DNA of 64,000 nt from Verrucomicrobiota bacterium (GTDB taxonomy: Bacteria; Verrucomicrobiota; Verrucomicrobiia; CAIQCK01), in the NCBI GenBank assembly GCA_016235595.1, contig JACRJX010000041.1, positions 1 to 64,000 of the forward strand, written 5' to 3'. The translations under genes were made by a program, and so were the position numbers. The notes under the pieces were generated by a model. The model was not told the origin of the DNA and did no database searches. It worked only from the letters and a program-made list of their open reading frames with translations. Positions 19,896 through 26,765 of the stretch are shown here, one piece after another (the stretch's first letter is position 1; each line of letters begins with the position of its first letter).

Positions 19896-20887
19896 GCTCG
19901 CAACACCTTTATCATGACGGCGGTCAGAACGAGCGTGAACAACGACAGCGGGATGAGAATCTTCCACGAAAGATTGAGCAAGTTGTAGAACTGCGTCCGG
20001 GGAAAGGTCCAGCGCACCCAGATGACGGTGAAAACCACCGCATACATCTTCAGCAAGAACCAGATCACGCCGGACCCGACACCGAAGGGGCTTTGCCAGC
20101 CACCCAGGAACAGCACGGTCGCCATCGCGCTGCCCACAACGATGTTGGCGTATTCGGCCATGAAGAACACACCGAACCCCATGCCTGCATACTCGGTGAA
20201 CGCGCCCGCCACCAGTTCGCTCTCGGCTTCGGCCATGTCGAACGGCGAGCGGTTGGTCTCGGCCAGCATGCAAGTGAAGAAGATGATAAACGTCACGGGC
20301 ATAAGCGGATTCACATCGAGCCGGAAGAGATTCCATTTCCAGAACCAGCCGGCTTGCTGATCGACAATCTCGCGAAGATTCATCGTGCCCGTGACCATCA
20401 ACAGGGTAATGACCACCAACAACATGGGGATTTCGTAGGCGACATCCTGCGACACCACACGCGCGGCCGAGATGATGGCGTACTTGTTGCGCGAGGCCCA
20501 GCCGCTGAGCATGATCGCCATCACGTTGATTGCGCCGAAGGCGAACACAAACACCAGTCCGACGTTGATGTTCCGCCCGTACAGCGTCTCGCTGAAGGGA
20601 ATCACTGCCAGGCACATCATGGAGGGAATCAATACCAGCAACGGCGCCAGCCGGAACACGGTGGCGTCGGCGCCCGTCGGAACGATGAGTTGCTTGCAAA
20701 GGAGTTTGACGCCATCCGCGATGGGTTGCAGCCAGCCGGCATAGCCGACCTCGGTGGGACCCGGCCGCCGCTGGAACCGGCCCGCGCCTTTGCGCTCGGC
20801 CAGAACCAGATAGGCCGCGTTCAGGCCGACAAACGCCATGACACCGACCACGTACACCAACATATATAGGAGTTCGGAGAGACTCAT
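19892..20887 (-). CDS. nuoH: NADH-quinone oxidoreductase subunit H
   Basis: 331-residue protein with about eight membrane helices; the quinone-chamber subunit of complex I. Clear signatures are RKGAGRFQRRPGPTEVG near the N-terminus, the GWLQPIADGVKLLCKQ motif, and the acidic loop TNRSPFDMAEAESELVAGAF, which lies at the quinone entry and E-channel. Length is normal. It starts 9 bases after nuoD and overlaps nuoI by 4 bases. Confidence 0.97.
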   Translation of the reverse strand: MSLSELLYMLVYVVGVMAFVGLNAAYLVLAERKGAGRFQRRPGPTEVGYAGWLQPIADGVKLLCKQLIVPTGADATVFRLAPLLVLIPSMMCLAVIPFSETLYGRNINVGLVFVFAFGAINVMAIMLSGWASRNKYAIISAARVVSQDVAYEIPMLLVVITLLMVTGTMNLREIVDQQAGWFWKWNLFRLDVNPLMPVTFIIFFTCMLAETNRSPFDMAEAESELVAGAFTEYAGMGFGVFFMAEYANIVVGSAMATVLFLGGWQSPFGVGSGVIWFLLKMYAVVFTVIWVRWTFPRTQFYNLLNLSWKILIPLSLFTLVLTAVMIKVLRA

Positions 20888-20896
20888 GTTGGGTTC

Positions 20897-22027
20897 CTAG
20901 CGGTCAATGTCGGGAATCACCAGATCGAGGCTGCCAAGCTCCGCCAAGGCATCGGGCAATATCATGCCCGCACTGGCCTCTTCAAAAAGACTGAGGTTGG
21001 AGAAACACGGCGTGCGCAACCTGACACGATACGGTATCTCCCTGTGGTCGCTGACGATCCGCACGAGCAACCGTCCACGCGCCGCCTCAACCGCAAAACA
21101 ATAATCACCCGCTGGAGGCTTCAGCATGCGCGGCACGCCGTGGGTCAACGTCGGTCCGTCAGGGAACCTGCCTATCGCCTGCTCGATGATCCGGAGGCTC
21201 TGGGCCATTTCTTCCATGCGCACCAGGTAGCGCGCCATGCAGTCGCCCTCCGGGAACGTGGGGATGTCGAAGTCGAAGTCGCGATAAATCGAGTAAGGCT
21301 CGATCTTCCGCACGTCGTAAGCGACGCCCGCGCCACGGATCACCGGCCCGGTCGCGCCATACTTGCGGCACATCTCACTGTTGATGAAGCCGATGCCTTC
21401 GAGTCGCTTGCGCAGGATGATGTTATCGGTGACGAGCGTCTTGTACATCTTGAGCCTCGGCCTCATCCGCGCGACAAAATCGCGACAACCGCGAACGAAG
21501 TCAGCGTCCACATCATTACAGACGCCGCCGAAACGGTAGTAGCAGTAGGTCAGGCGCGAACCGCTGACGGCTTCGAGTATATCCAGGATTTGTTCCCGGT
21601 CATCGAATGCGTAAAGCAACGGCGTGAACCCGCCAAGGTCCAGCAGGAACGCGCCAAACCAGACCAGATGGCTGGAGATGCGATTTAATTCAGATGTGAT
21701 GACGCGGATGTATTCCGCCCGCAGCGGCACTTCGATCTTGGCGGCCCGTTCCACCGCCGCCACGTAAGCGTGGTTGTAGGTCATCGCCGAGAGATAGTCG
21801 ATCCGGCCGGTGTTGGGCAGGAACTGCGCCCACGTGCGGTTCTCGCCCATCTTCTCGTGCATCCGATGGATATAGCCGCAGATTGGCTCGGCGCGGACGA
21901 CGTATTCGCCTTCCATCGTCAGCTTCAACCGCAACACGCCGTGCGTGGCCGGATGCTGCGGGCCGACGTTGAGCACAAACGTCTCGCGCGGCGCGTCGGA
22001 GGTGGAGATGATTTCGGGCGCGCTCAC
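20897..22027 (-). CDS. nuoD: NADH-quinone oxidoreductase subunit D (49 kDa type)
   Basis: 376-residue soluble subunit that forms the quinone-binding pocket with NuoB. The start is GTG at 22027, overlapping the nuoC stop as GTGA. Family motifs are present: LNVGPQHPATHGVLR at the N-terminus with the His of the quinone pocket, GYIHRMHEKMGENRTW, and RGAGVAYDVRK. The protein ends in DLVIPDIDR, the usual NuoD terminus. It is a separate protein, not fused to NuoC as in enterobacteria. Confidence 0.97.
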   Translation of the reverse strand: MSAPEIISTSDAPRETFVLNVGPQHPATHGVLRLKLTMEGEYVVRAEPICGYIHRMHEKMGENRTWAQFLPNTGRIDYLSAMTYNHAYVAAVERAAKIEVPLRAEYIRVITSELNRISSHLVWFGAFLLDLGGFTPLLYAFDDREQILDILEAVSGSRLTYCYYRFGGVCNDVDADFVRGCRDFVARMRPRLKMYKTLVTDNIILRKRLEGIGFINSEMCRKYGATGPVIRGAGVAYDVRKIEPYSIYRDFDFDIPTFPEGDCMARYLVRMEEMAQSLRIIEQAIGRFPDGPTLTHGVPRMLKPPAGDYCFAVEAARGRLLVRIVSDHREIPYRVRLRTPCFSNLSLFEEASAGMILPDALAELGSLDLVIPDIDR

Positions 22028-22518
22028 GCGACGAAATCCTTTCTGAGCGGGTGATAATCCGCGTCTTCCGGCAGGAGCAACGGCGTCAGGTTCGGATGGC
22101 CGAGAAAAACGATGCCGAAGAACTCGTGTGTCTCGCGCTCATGCCAGTCGGCGCCCGGATAAACCTTCGAGATGGTCGGGACCTCTGGCTTGCCTCGCGG
22201 CACACGCGTCCGAATCACGACTCGCCATGAGTTCATCGGATGGAAGTAATCGTAAACCACTTCCATTTCGTTTGCCGCAATCCAATCCACGCCCGTGACT
22301 GCATCCAACGCAAAGCCATGGGAGTCGAGAATCCCGGCCGCTCCAACAACCTGGTCGGGCTGCACGCAGACGTTCAGATGGTAGCCCTTGGCAGCATAGT
22401 CCTCCATCTGAACCGGACCCGTCGGAGCCGGCACAGTCGTGTCAGGCGCTGCTGGCAGCGTTTTCTGCGGAATCAATTTGTTGAATTGATCCGCGAGTTC
22501 CTGAAGGGAGTGGATCAC
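22024..22518 (-). CDS. nuoC: NADH-quinone oxidoreductase subunit C (30 kDa type)
   Basis: 164 residues from the GTG at 22518; this start overlaps the nuoB stop as GTGA, whereas the longer open frame overlaps most of nuoB antisense to its reading frame and is not credible. The family core is visible in the C-terminal half: ADWHERETHEFFGIVFLGHPNL followed by LLLPED and HPLRKDF. NuoC stabilises the hydrophilic arm together with NuoD. The N-terminal about 45 residues are poorly conserved. Confidence 0.93.
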   Translation of the reverse strand: MIHSLQELADQFNKLIPQKTLPAAPDTTVPAPTGPVQMEDYAAKGYHLNVCVQPDQVVGAAGILDSHGFALDAVTGVDWIAANEMEVVYDYFHPMNSWRVVIRTRVPRGKPEVPTISKVYPGADWHERETHEFFGIVFLGHPNLTPLLLPEDADYHPLRKDFVA

Positions 22519-23024
22519 TGGGGTGTCACCGTTGGCCACCGGCGTTTGCCGGTGAGCTTTTCTTCGAGCTTCAATATCCCCTCGATCAATGCCTCGGGCC
22601 GGGGCGGACAGCCGGGGATGAAAACATCCACGGGGAAAAGCTTGTCCACACCTTCGACCACGGCGTATTGGCCGGGAAATACGTACGGCCCCCCGGAGAT
22701 GGCGCAATTGCCCATTGCAATGACCCACTTCGGCTCAAGCATCTGGTCGTAGAGCGTCTTCACTGCCGGCGCCATCTTCTTGTTGATGGTGCCGGCCACG
22801 ATCATCACGTCGGCGTGCCGCGGCGAGGGCCGGAACACCTCGGCGCCGAAACGCGAGATGTCAAAGCGCGATGCGCCCGCCGCCATCATCTCGATGGCGC
22901 AGCAGGCAAGCCCAAATGTCAGCGGCCAGAGTGAGTTAGCCCGGCTCAGGTCCAGCAACTCATCCAGCTTCGCAAACTTCACGATCTGGGAGAGGTCTTG
23001 GGAGCTGGCTTTTTCAGATTCCAT
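22515..23024 (-). CDS. nuoB: NADH-quinone oxidoreductase subunit B (carries cluster N2)
   Basis: 169 residues from the ATG at 23024; the first 46 bases overlap the 3' end of nuoA in another frame. A later GTG (codon 13) is an alternative start. The ligands of the N2 [4Fe-4S] cluster are present: the tandem Cys pair in TFGLACCAIEMM, the Cys in AMGNCAISGG and the Cys in PGCPPRPEALIEG. N2 is the last iron-sulfur centre before quinone. The protein sits at the junction of the soluble and membrane arms. Confidence 0.96.
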   Translation of the reverse strand: MESEKASSQDLSQIVKFAKLDELLDLSRANSLWPLTFGLACCAIEMMAAGASRFDISRFGAEVFRPSPRHADVMIVAGTINKKMAPAVKTLYDQMLEPKWVIAMGNCAISGGPYVFPGQYAVVEGVDKLFPVDVFIPGCPPRPEALIEGILKLEEKLTGKRRWPTVTPQ

Positions 23025-23398
23025 TCGAATACACCTTTTCGCCACGCATAAACGATCACAAGAGCGAGAATCCCCACGAAGATCAAAACCTCCACCAAAT
23101 CCCGGATGGCAAATTCCCGGTTGTAAACCAACACCACGGGAATGAGGTAGAGCACGTCCACCGCAAACGCGATGAACACCAACGCGTAAAGATAATAGAC
23201 CGCGCTGTAACGAATCCACGCGTCGCCGATTGGATCCATCCCGCACTCGACGAACTGCCCGGTCTTGTTGACCGTCTGTCGTGTCTTCCGGGGCGCCAGG
23301 AGTTTGGCGAGCAGAATCGGCCCAAGCGCAAACACCAGTCCGCTCAAACAAAACACGAAAACGTAAATCAAATCTTTGGCTTCTTCAGTTTGCATCAT
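22979..23398 (-). CDS. nuoA: NADH-quinone oxidoreductase subunit A; first gene of the operon
   Basis: 139-residue protein with three membrane helices. The loop motif QFVECGMDPIGDAWIRYS, with the conserved Cys near the quinone pocket, is followed by the helix YALVFIAFAVDVLYLIPV, both diagnostic for NuoA. Two adjacent ATG codons (23398 and 23395) are possible starts. It is the promoter-proximal gene of a 13-gene minus-strand operon and is divergent from a polyferredoxin gene across about 240 bases, where both promoters must lie. Confidence 0.96.
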   Translation of the reverse strand: MMQTEEAKDLIYVFVFCLSGLVFALGPILLAKLLAPRKTRQTVNKTGQFVECGMDPIGDAWIRYSAVYYLYALVFIAFAVDVLYLIPVVLVYNREFAIRDLVEVLIFVGILALVIVYAWRKGVFEWNLKKPAPKTSPRS

Positions 23399-23638
23399 TA
23401 CAACTCAACAACATCATCACTTTGAATCCGACAAAGGTCGGTGACATTAGTGTGTCTCCCGCCCGTCGGCAAGTCTTATGGAACCGGATGGAACCAAAGT
23501 AGCATTCGCCGCACCACCGCCCGCTAATGAGCCAACGTCGTGTTGGGTGGGCAACGTTTTGATCCGTCCCCCTCCCCGTCACCAACGCCAATTTCTTTCC
23601 TCCCACAAAGCGCGCGAAAGATGATATGTTGCCCAGTG
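23399..23638. promoter_or_regulatory. Divergent intergenic region between nuoA and the polyferredoxin gene
   Basis: The 240 bases between two outward-reading starts must carry the promoter of the complex I operon (minus) and that of the ferredoxin gene (plus). No clear sigma-70 hexamers, operator palindrome or riboswitch fold was recognised by eye. A 73-residue minus-strand open frame here has no features of a gene. Confidence 0.5.
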
Positions 23639-24268
23639 ATGGATTCGGAACCTTTTGAGAAACGCAGCGGCGACCGGCGAAAATTCTTCCGGGCGCTGTT
23701 GAATCGCGTCGTGGAACCGTTGGCAGAAACGGTGGAACGGCCGCTGGAGAGATTTGATCAACTCGTCAATCCGCCGCCGCCGCCGCCACCGCCCACGCCG
23801 TGGCGTCCCACACTGTTGCGTCCGCCTGGCGCGCAGTCGGAAAATGACTTTCTCACGATGTGCTCGCGGAGCGCCCGATGCGTGGAGGTTTGCCCCGTGC
23901 AGGCCATCAAGCTCTACCAGAGCGACGACCCGCAAATGAGCGGCACACCCTATATTGACCCGGAGCAGCAAGCCTGCGTCCTCTGCAACGACGTGCCCTG
24001 CTCCACCGCCTGCCCCTCGGGCGCGCTGATGCCCGCCTCCGTCGACTCCGTCCGCATCGGCCTGGCTGAATGGGCGCAGGAACTTTGCCTGCGGACGATG
24101 GGCCAGGAATGCAACACCTGTATCGAGAAATGCCCCGTCGGCGAACGCGCCATCTGCGTCCACGAGGACAGCTACATCGAGGTGAAGTCCGACGGCTGCA
24201 CCGGCTGCGGCGTCTGCCAGTTTCACTGCCCCGTCTACCCCAAAGCCATCGTCGTCAAACCGATCTGA
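23639..24268 (+). CDS. NapG/MauM-like polyferredoxin with four cysteine clusters
   Basis: 209 residues from the ATG at 23639 (MDSEPFEK); a longer open frame upstream lacks support. An N-terminal RRKFFRALL resembles a degenerate twin-arginine motif, followed by an amphipathic segment and a run of eight prolines. Four cysteine groups follow: CSRSARCVEVCP, CVLCNDVPCSTACP, CNTCIEKCP, and CTGCGVCQFHCP, the layout of NapG/MauM ferredoxin-type proteins with up to four [4Fe-4S] clusters. It lies divergent from the nuo operon. Because that operon lacks NuoEFG, an electron-donor role to complex I is an attractive guess but not shown. It could equally serve a periplasmic or membrane redox chain. No downstream partner gene on the same strand. 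Confidence 0.75.
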   Translation: MDSEPFEKRSGDRRKFFRALLNRVVEPLAETVERPLERFDQLVNPPPPPPPPTPWRPTLLRPPGAQSENDFLTMCSRSARCVEVCPVQAIKLYQSDDPQMSGTPYIDPEQQACVLCNDVPCSTACPSGALMPASVDSVRIGLAEWAQELCLRTMGQECNTCIEKCPVGERAICVHEDSYIEVKSDGCTGCGVCQFHCPVYPKAIVVKPI

Positions 24269-24325
24269 TACCGATGACGCCGAGGCTGTGCCGGGAACCT
24301 GGCAACGGAATGGCCGCGGCACTCG

Positions 24326-25381
24326 CTACCGGCACAGCGCGCTCTTGATCATCTCCAGCGCAGCGTTCTGGTCCACGTGCCCCGAGGTATTGGATAAGGC
24401 CGTCAACATGGCAACGCGGCCGCTGATCACAACGGCAGCCTGAAGCATGAATCTGGCTTGATTGGGAGGCGGGTTGTCGACGGGCACGGTCCGATCCGTA
24501 GCTGTGTAGTAGCAACCAAACACTTCGCCCTCCTTGAATTCACGAACGACCAGTTCCTTCTCTTCCGCGCTGGCCTCTGCTCCACGCCTGTTCTGTTCGA
24601 TAATATTTCGAAGCCAGGGCATCTCCGGCTTCTGTCCGTTGGGTAATTTCGAACTGGGCATCAGGCTCAGCAACACACGGAAACCGTTCACGTTGTCGCG
24701 CGTAAACTCCACGGTCATCATGCCCGGCATCGTATCGCGCGACGGCACCACGCGCCCCTTCCACGCGGCGGGCACCGCCAACACCAGCGTTCCGCCTTTG
24801 GGAATCGGATACATCCTCTCGACTTTGTTCCCAGCCAATGGCCGCCCAGCCGCAACGGATTCGTAGCGCAGTCCCCGGTCGAAGCGGCGGAATATCTCTT
24901 CGTCAGCCGGCTTTGGTTCGAAGATCGAGATGTGCAGATCCATCCATCGGCGGTTGAACACAAAGTAGTAGTGGGCATGTTTCTGTTTGAACTCCTTGCC
25001 CTTGAAAGGAACCACCGTCAGATACTCGACCCGGCAATAGCGTGGGTCACTTGAGACTCGCACCGAACTCTGATCAATGAGGGGATTCCGTCTGCCATGG
25101 GACCAGTAGAACTCGTAACACTCCTTGTGGCCACCTGTATCCGATTGCGGCCGTTCCACAAAGAGCGACAGATTGAACAGACCACCGTGTCCTTTGAATG
25201 TGAAATCCGCCCCACGCCGCGTTTCCTCGACGCGGTCCATGAAAGGCGCGTCCACCACCACACGCCATCCCTCGTCGGGTATCACGAACACTTTTTCGTC
25301 TGCCTGCAATGGCATCGCCAGCGTAATCAGCAGCCACACCCCCAATGTCATTCTCGTCTTCACAGCCGTTTCGATATTCAT
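24326..25381 (-). CDS. Exported protein of unknown function
   Basis: 351 residues from the ATG at 25381, chosen because a signal peptide follows (MTLGVWLLITLAMPLQA at residues 11-27); an upstream TTG extension is less likely. The mature protein is soluble, with WMDLHISIF, a Pro/Gly-rich centre and AVVISGRVAMLTALSNTSGH near the end. No catalytic motif is recognised. It converges with the polyferredoxin gene; only 57 bases separate their stops. A broken small exported gene lies just upstream on the same strand. Confidence 0.75.
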   Translation of the reverse strand: MNIETAVKTRMTLGVWLLITLAMPLQADEKVFVIPDEGWRVVVDAPFMDRVEETRRGADFTFKGHGGLFNLSLFVERPQSDTGGHKECYEFYWSHGRRNPLIDQSSVRVSSDPRYCRVEYLTVVPFKGKEFKQKHAHYYFVFNRRWMDLHISIFEPKPADEEIFRRFDRGLRYESVAAGRPLAGNKVERMYPIPKGGTLVLAVPAAWKGRVVPSRDTMPGMMTVEFTRDNVNGFRVLLSLMPSSKLPNGQKPEMPWLRNIIEQNRRGAEASAEEKELVVREFKEGEVFGCYYTATDRTVPVDNPPPNQARFMLQAAVVISGRVAMLTALSNTSGHVDQNAALEMIKSALCR

Positions 25382-25449
25382 CGCCACCGTCCTGTCTTCT
25401 GTTTCCCAGTGCATCAACCTTTCCAGCACGTCCCAGCCTGTGCCCGGCT

Positions 25450-25639
25450 TCACCAGTTCACCGAGTTGCCTGTCTGCTCTTGCCAAAGATCAGTCCTCCA
25501 CCATTTCCATTCTCCCTTGATTGCATCCTTTGCAGGATCAATCAGCGTCTTTCGGCGTGGTTGTCTGTGCAAGAACCGCGGCGGGACTGGGAAAAAGCAA
25601 TGCAGCAGCGAAGGCGAAGAGATTGACTCGGGTCATCAT
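25450..25639 (-). pseudogene. Small exported protein gene with probable frameshift
   Basis: A strong ribosome site (AAGGAGGA, plus-strand 25641-25648) precedes ATGATG at 25639/25636. The first frame encodes 33 residues, a clear signal peptide (FAFAAALLFPSPAAVLAQ) plus a few residues, then stops at 25538. Shifting by one base at about 25545 continues into a plausible coding stretch (DPAKDAIKGEWKWWRTDLW...) that ends at 25450. The combination suggests a roughly 60-residue secreted protein disrupted by one indel. Alternatives are a genuinely short 33-residue peptide or an assembly error. The following gene on the same strand is also a secreted protein. Confidence 0.4.
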
Positions 25640-25773
25640 ATCCTCCTTGGGTTTGTGCGGTGGATTATACGCTGTAACTCGAGAGTAGCAAGGCTGTTAC
25701 AGACACCGTCCCCAACACACAGAGGATACCGTGGTTGAAATACGGGCGGCGGCTTGTTAGGGTCGCGCGCTTT

Positions 25774-26745
25774 ATGGAAAGCCGATATCTTGAAACTGTG
25801 CGCCGTCGCGTCGTCGTCTTCGACGGGGCGATGGGCACCAGCATCCAGTCGCGCCGGCTGCGGAAGGAGGACTTCCTCGAAGGCCGCGAAGGCTGGAATG
25901 AGGGGCTTGTGCTCTCGCGGCCCGATGTGATCGCGGACGTGCATGAATCGTTTCTCGCCGTCGGCTGCGATGTCGTGGAGACAGACACGTTTGGCGGCTC
26001 GCGCATCAAGCTCGGCGAATACGGCCATGGCACGGCCGAGGACGTTTACAGATTCAACTTCGCCGCCGCGCAACTCGCCCGTCGCGCCGCCGACAAGTTC
26101 AGCACGCCGGAGCGGTCGCGCTTTGTCGCCGGCTCCGTCGGTCCGTCCGGCATGTTGCCGAGCACCGACGACCCGGATCTGGGCAAGATCACGTTTGACG
26201 AACTGGCCGCCATCTACGCCGAGCAGGCGAAACCGCTCATCGAAGGCGGCTGCGACCTGCTGCTAATCGAGACGTCGCAGGACATGCTCGAGGTGAAAGC
26301 CGCCATCGCTGGCTTCCGAAAATGCTTCCGCGACCTCGGTAGCAGCCTGCCAATTCAAGCGCAGGTGACACTCGACGTCACCCAGCGGATGCTGCTCGGC
26401 ACCGATATCGGCGCAGCCATGACGACGCTGGAGGCGCTCCGGGTGGATGTCATCGGCCTGAACTGCTCCACCGGACCCAAGGAGATGCGCGACTCCGTCC
26501 GGTTCCTTTGCGAGAACTCGCGGCTGCCCATCAGCGTCATTCCCAACGCCGGCCTCCCGGAAAACCGCGACGGCCACGCCGTCTACCCCGAGACGCCCGC
26601 CGATCTCGCCCGCCACCTGCGCGAGTTTGTCGCCGAATTCGGCGTCAACATCGTCGGTGGCTGTTGCGGCACCACGCCCGACCACATGCGCGCCGTGATC
26701 GAATCACTCCAGGGCGTCACCCCGCGCAAACGCAATCTCAACTGA
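25774..26745 (+). CDS. metH: Methionine synthase, homocysteine-binding module (separate protein)
   Basis: 323 residues from the ATG at 25774 (MESRYLET). It is the zinc-dependent homocysteine S-methyltransferase domain: VVVFDGAMGTS at the N-terminus, DVVETDTFGGS, the first zinc Cys in GLNCSTGP and the paired Cys in GGCCGTTPDHMRAV. It activates homocysteine for methylation by the corrinoid of its partner. In most bacteria this is the N-terminal domain of a single about 1,230-residue MetH; here it is its own gene, 20 bases before the remaining domains. Together the two proteins total 1,210 residues, so nothing is missing. No cobalamin or SAM riboswitch was recognised upstream. Confidence 0.92.
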   Translation: MESRYLETVRRRVVVFDGAMGTSIQSRRLRKEDFLEGREGWNEGLVLSRPDVIADVHESFLAVGCDVVETDTFGGSRIKLGEYGHGTAEDVYRFNFAAAQLARRAADKFSTPERSRFVAGSVGPSGMLPSTDDPDLGKITFDELAAIYAEQAKPLIEGGCDLLLIETSQDMLEVKAAIAGFRKCFRDLGSSLPIQAQVTLDVTQRMLLGTDIGAAMTTLEALRVDVIGLNCSTGPKEMRDSVRFLCENSRLPISVIPNAGLPENRDGHAVYPETPADLARHLREFVAEFGVNIVGGCCGTTPDHMRAVIESLQGVTPRKRNLN

Positions 26746-26765
26746 CCACGGGTTACTGATTTCCA

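Noticed and set aside
24285..24338. 10-bp inverted repeat at the converging ends of the polyferredoxin and exported-protein genes as a terminator
   Set aside because: The loop is 34 bases long, one arm lies inside the coding region, and no T-tract follows.
25640..25773. Cobalamin or SAM riboswitch before the methionine synthase genes
   Set aside because: No B12-box-like or SAM-type core sequence was recognisable in the leader.
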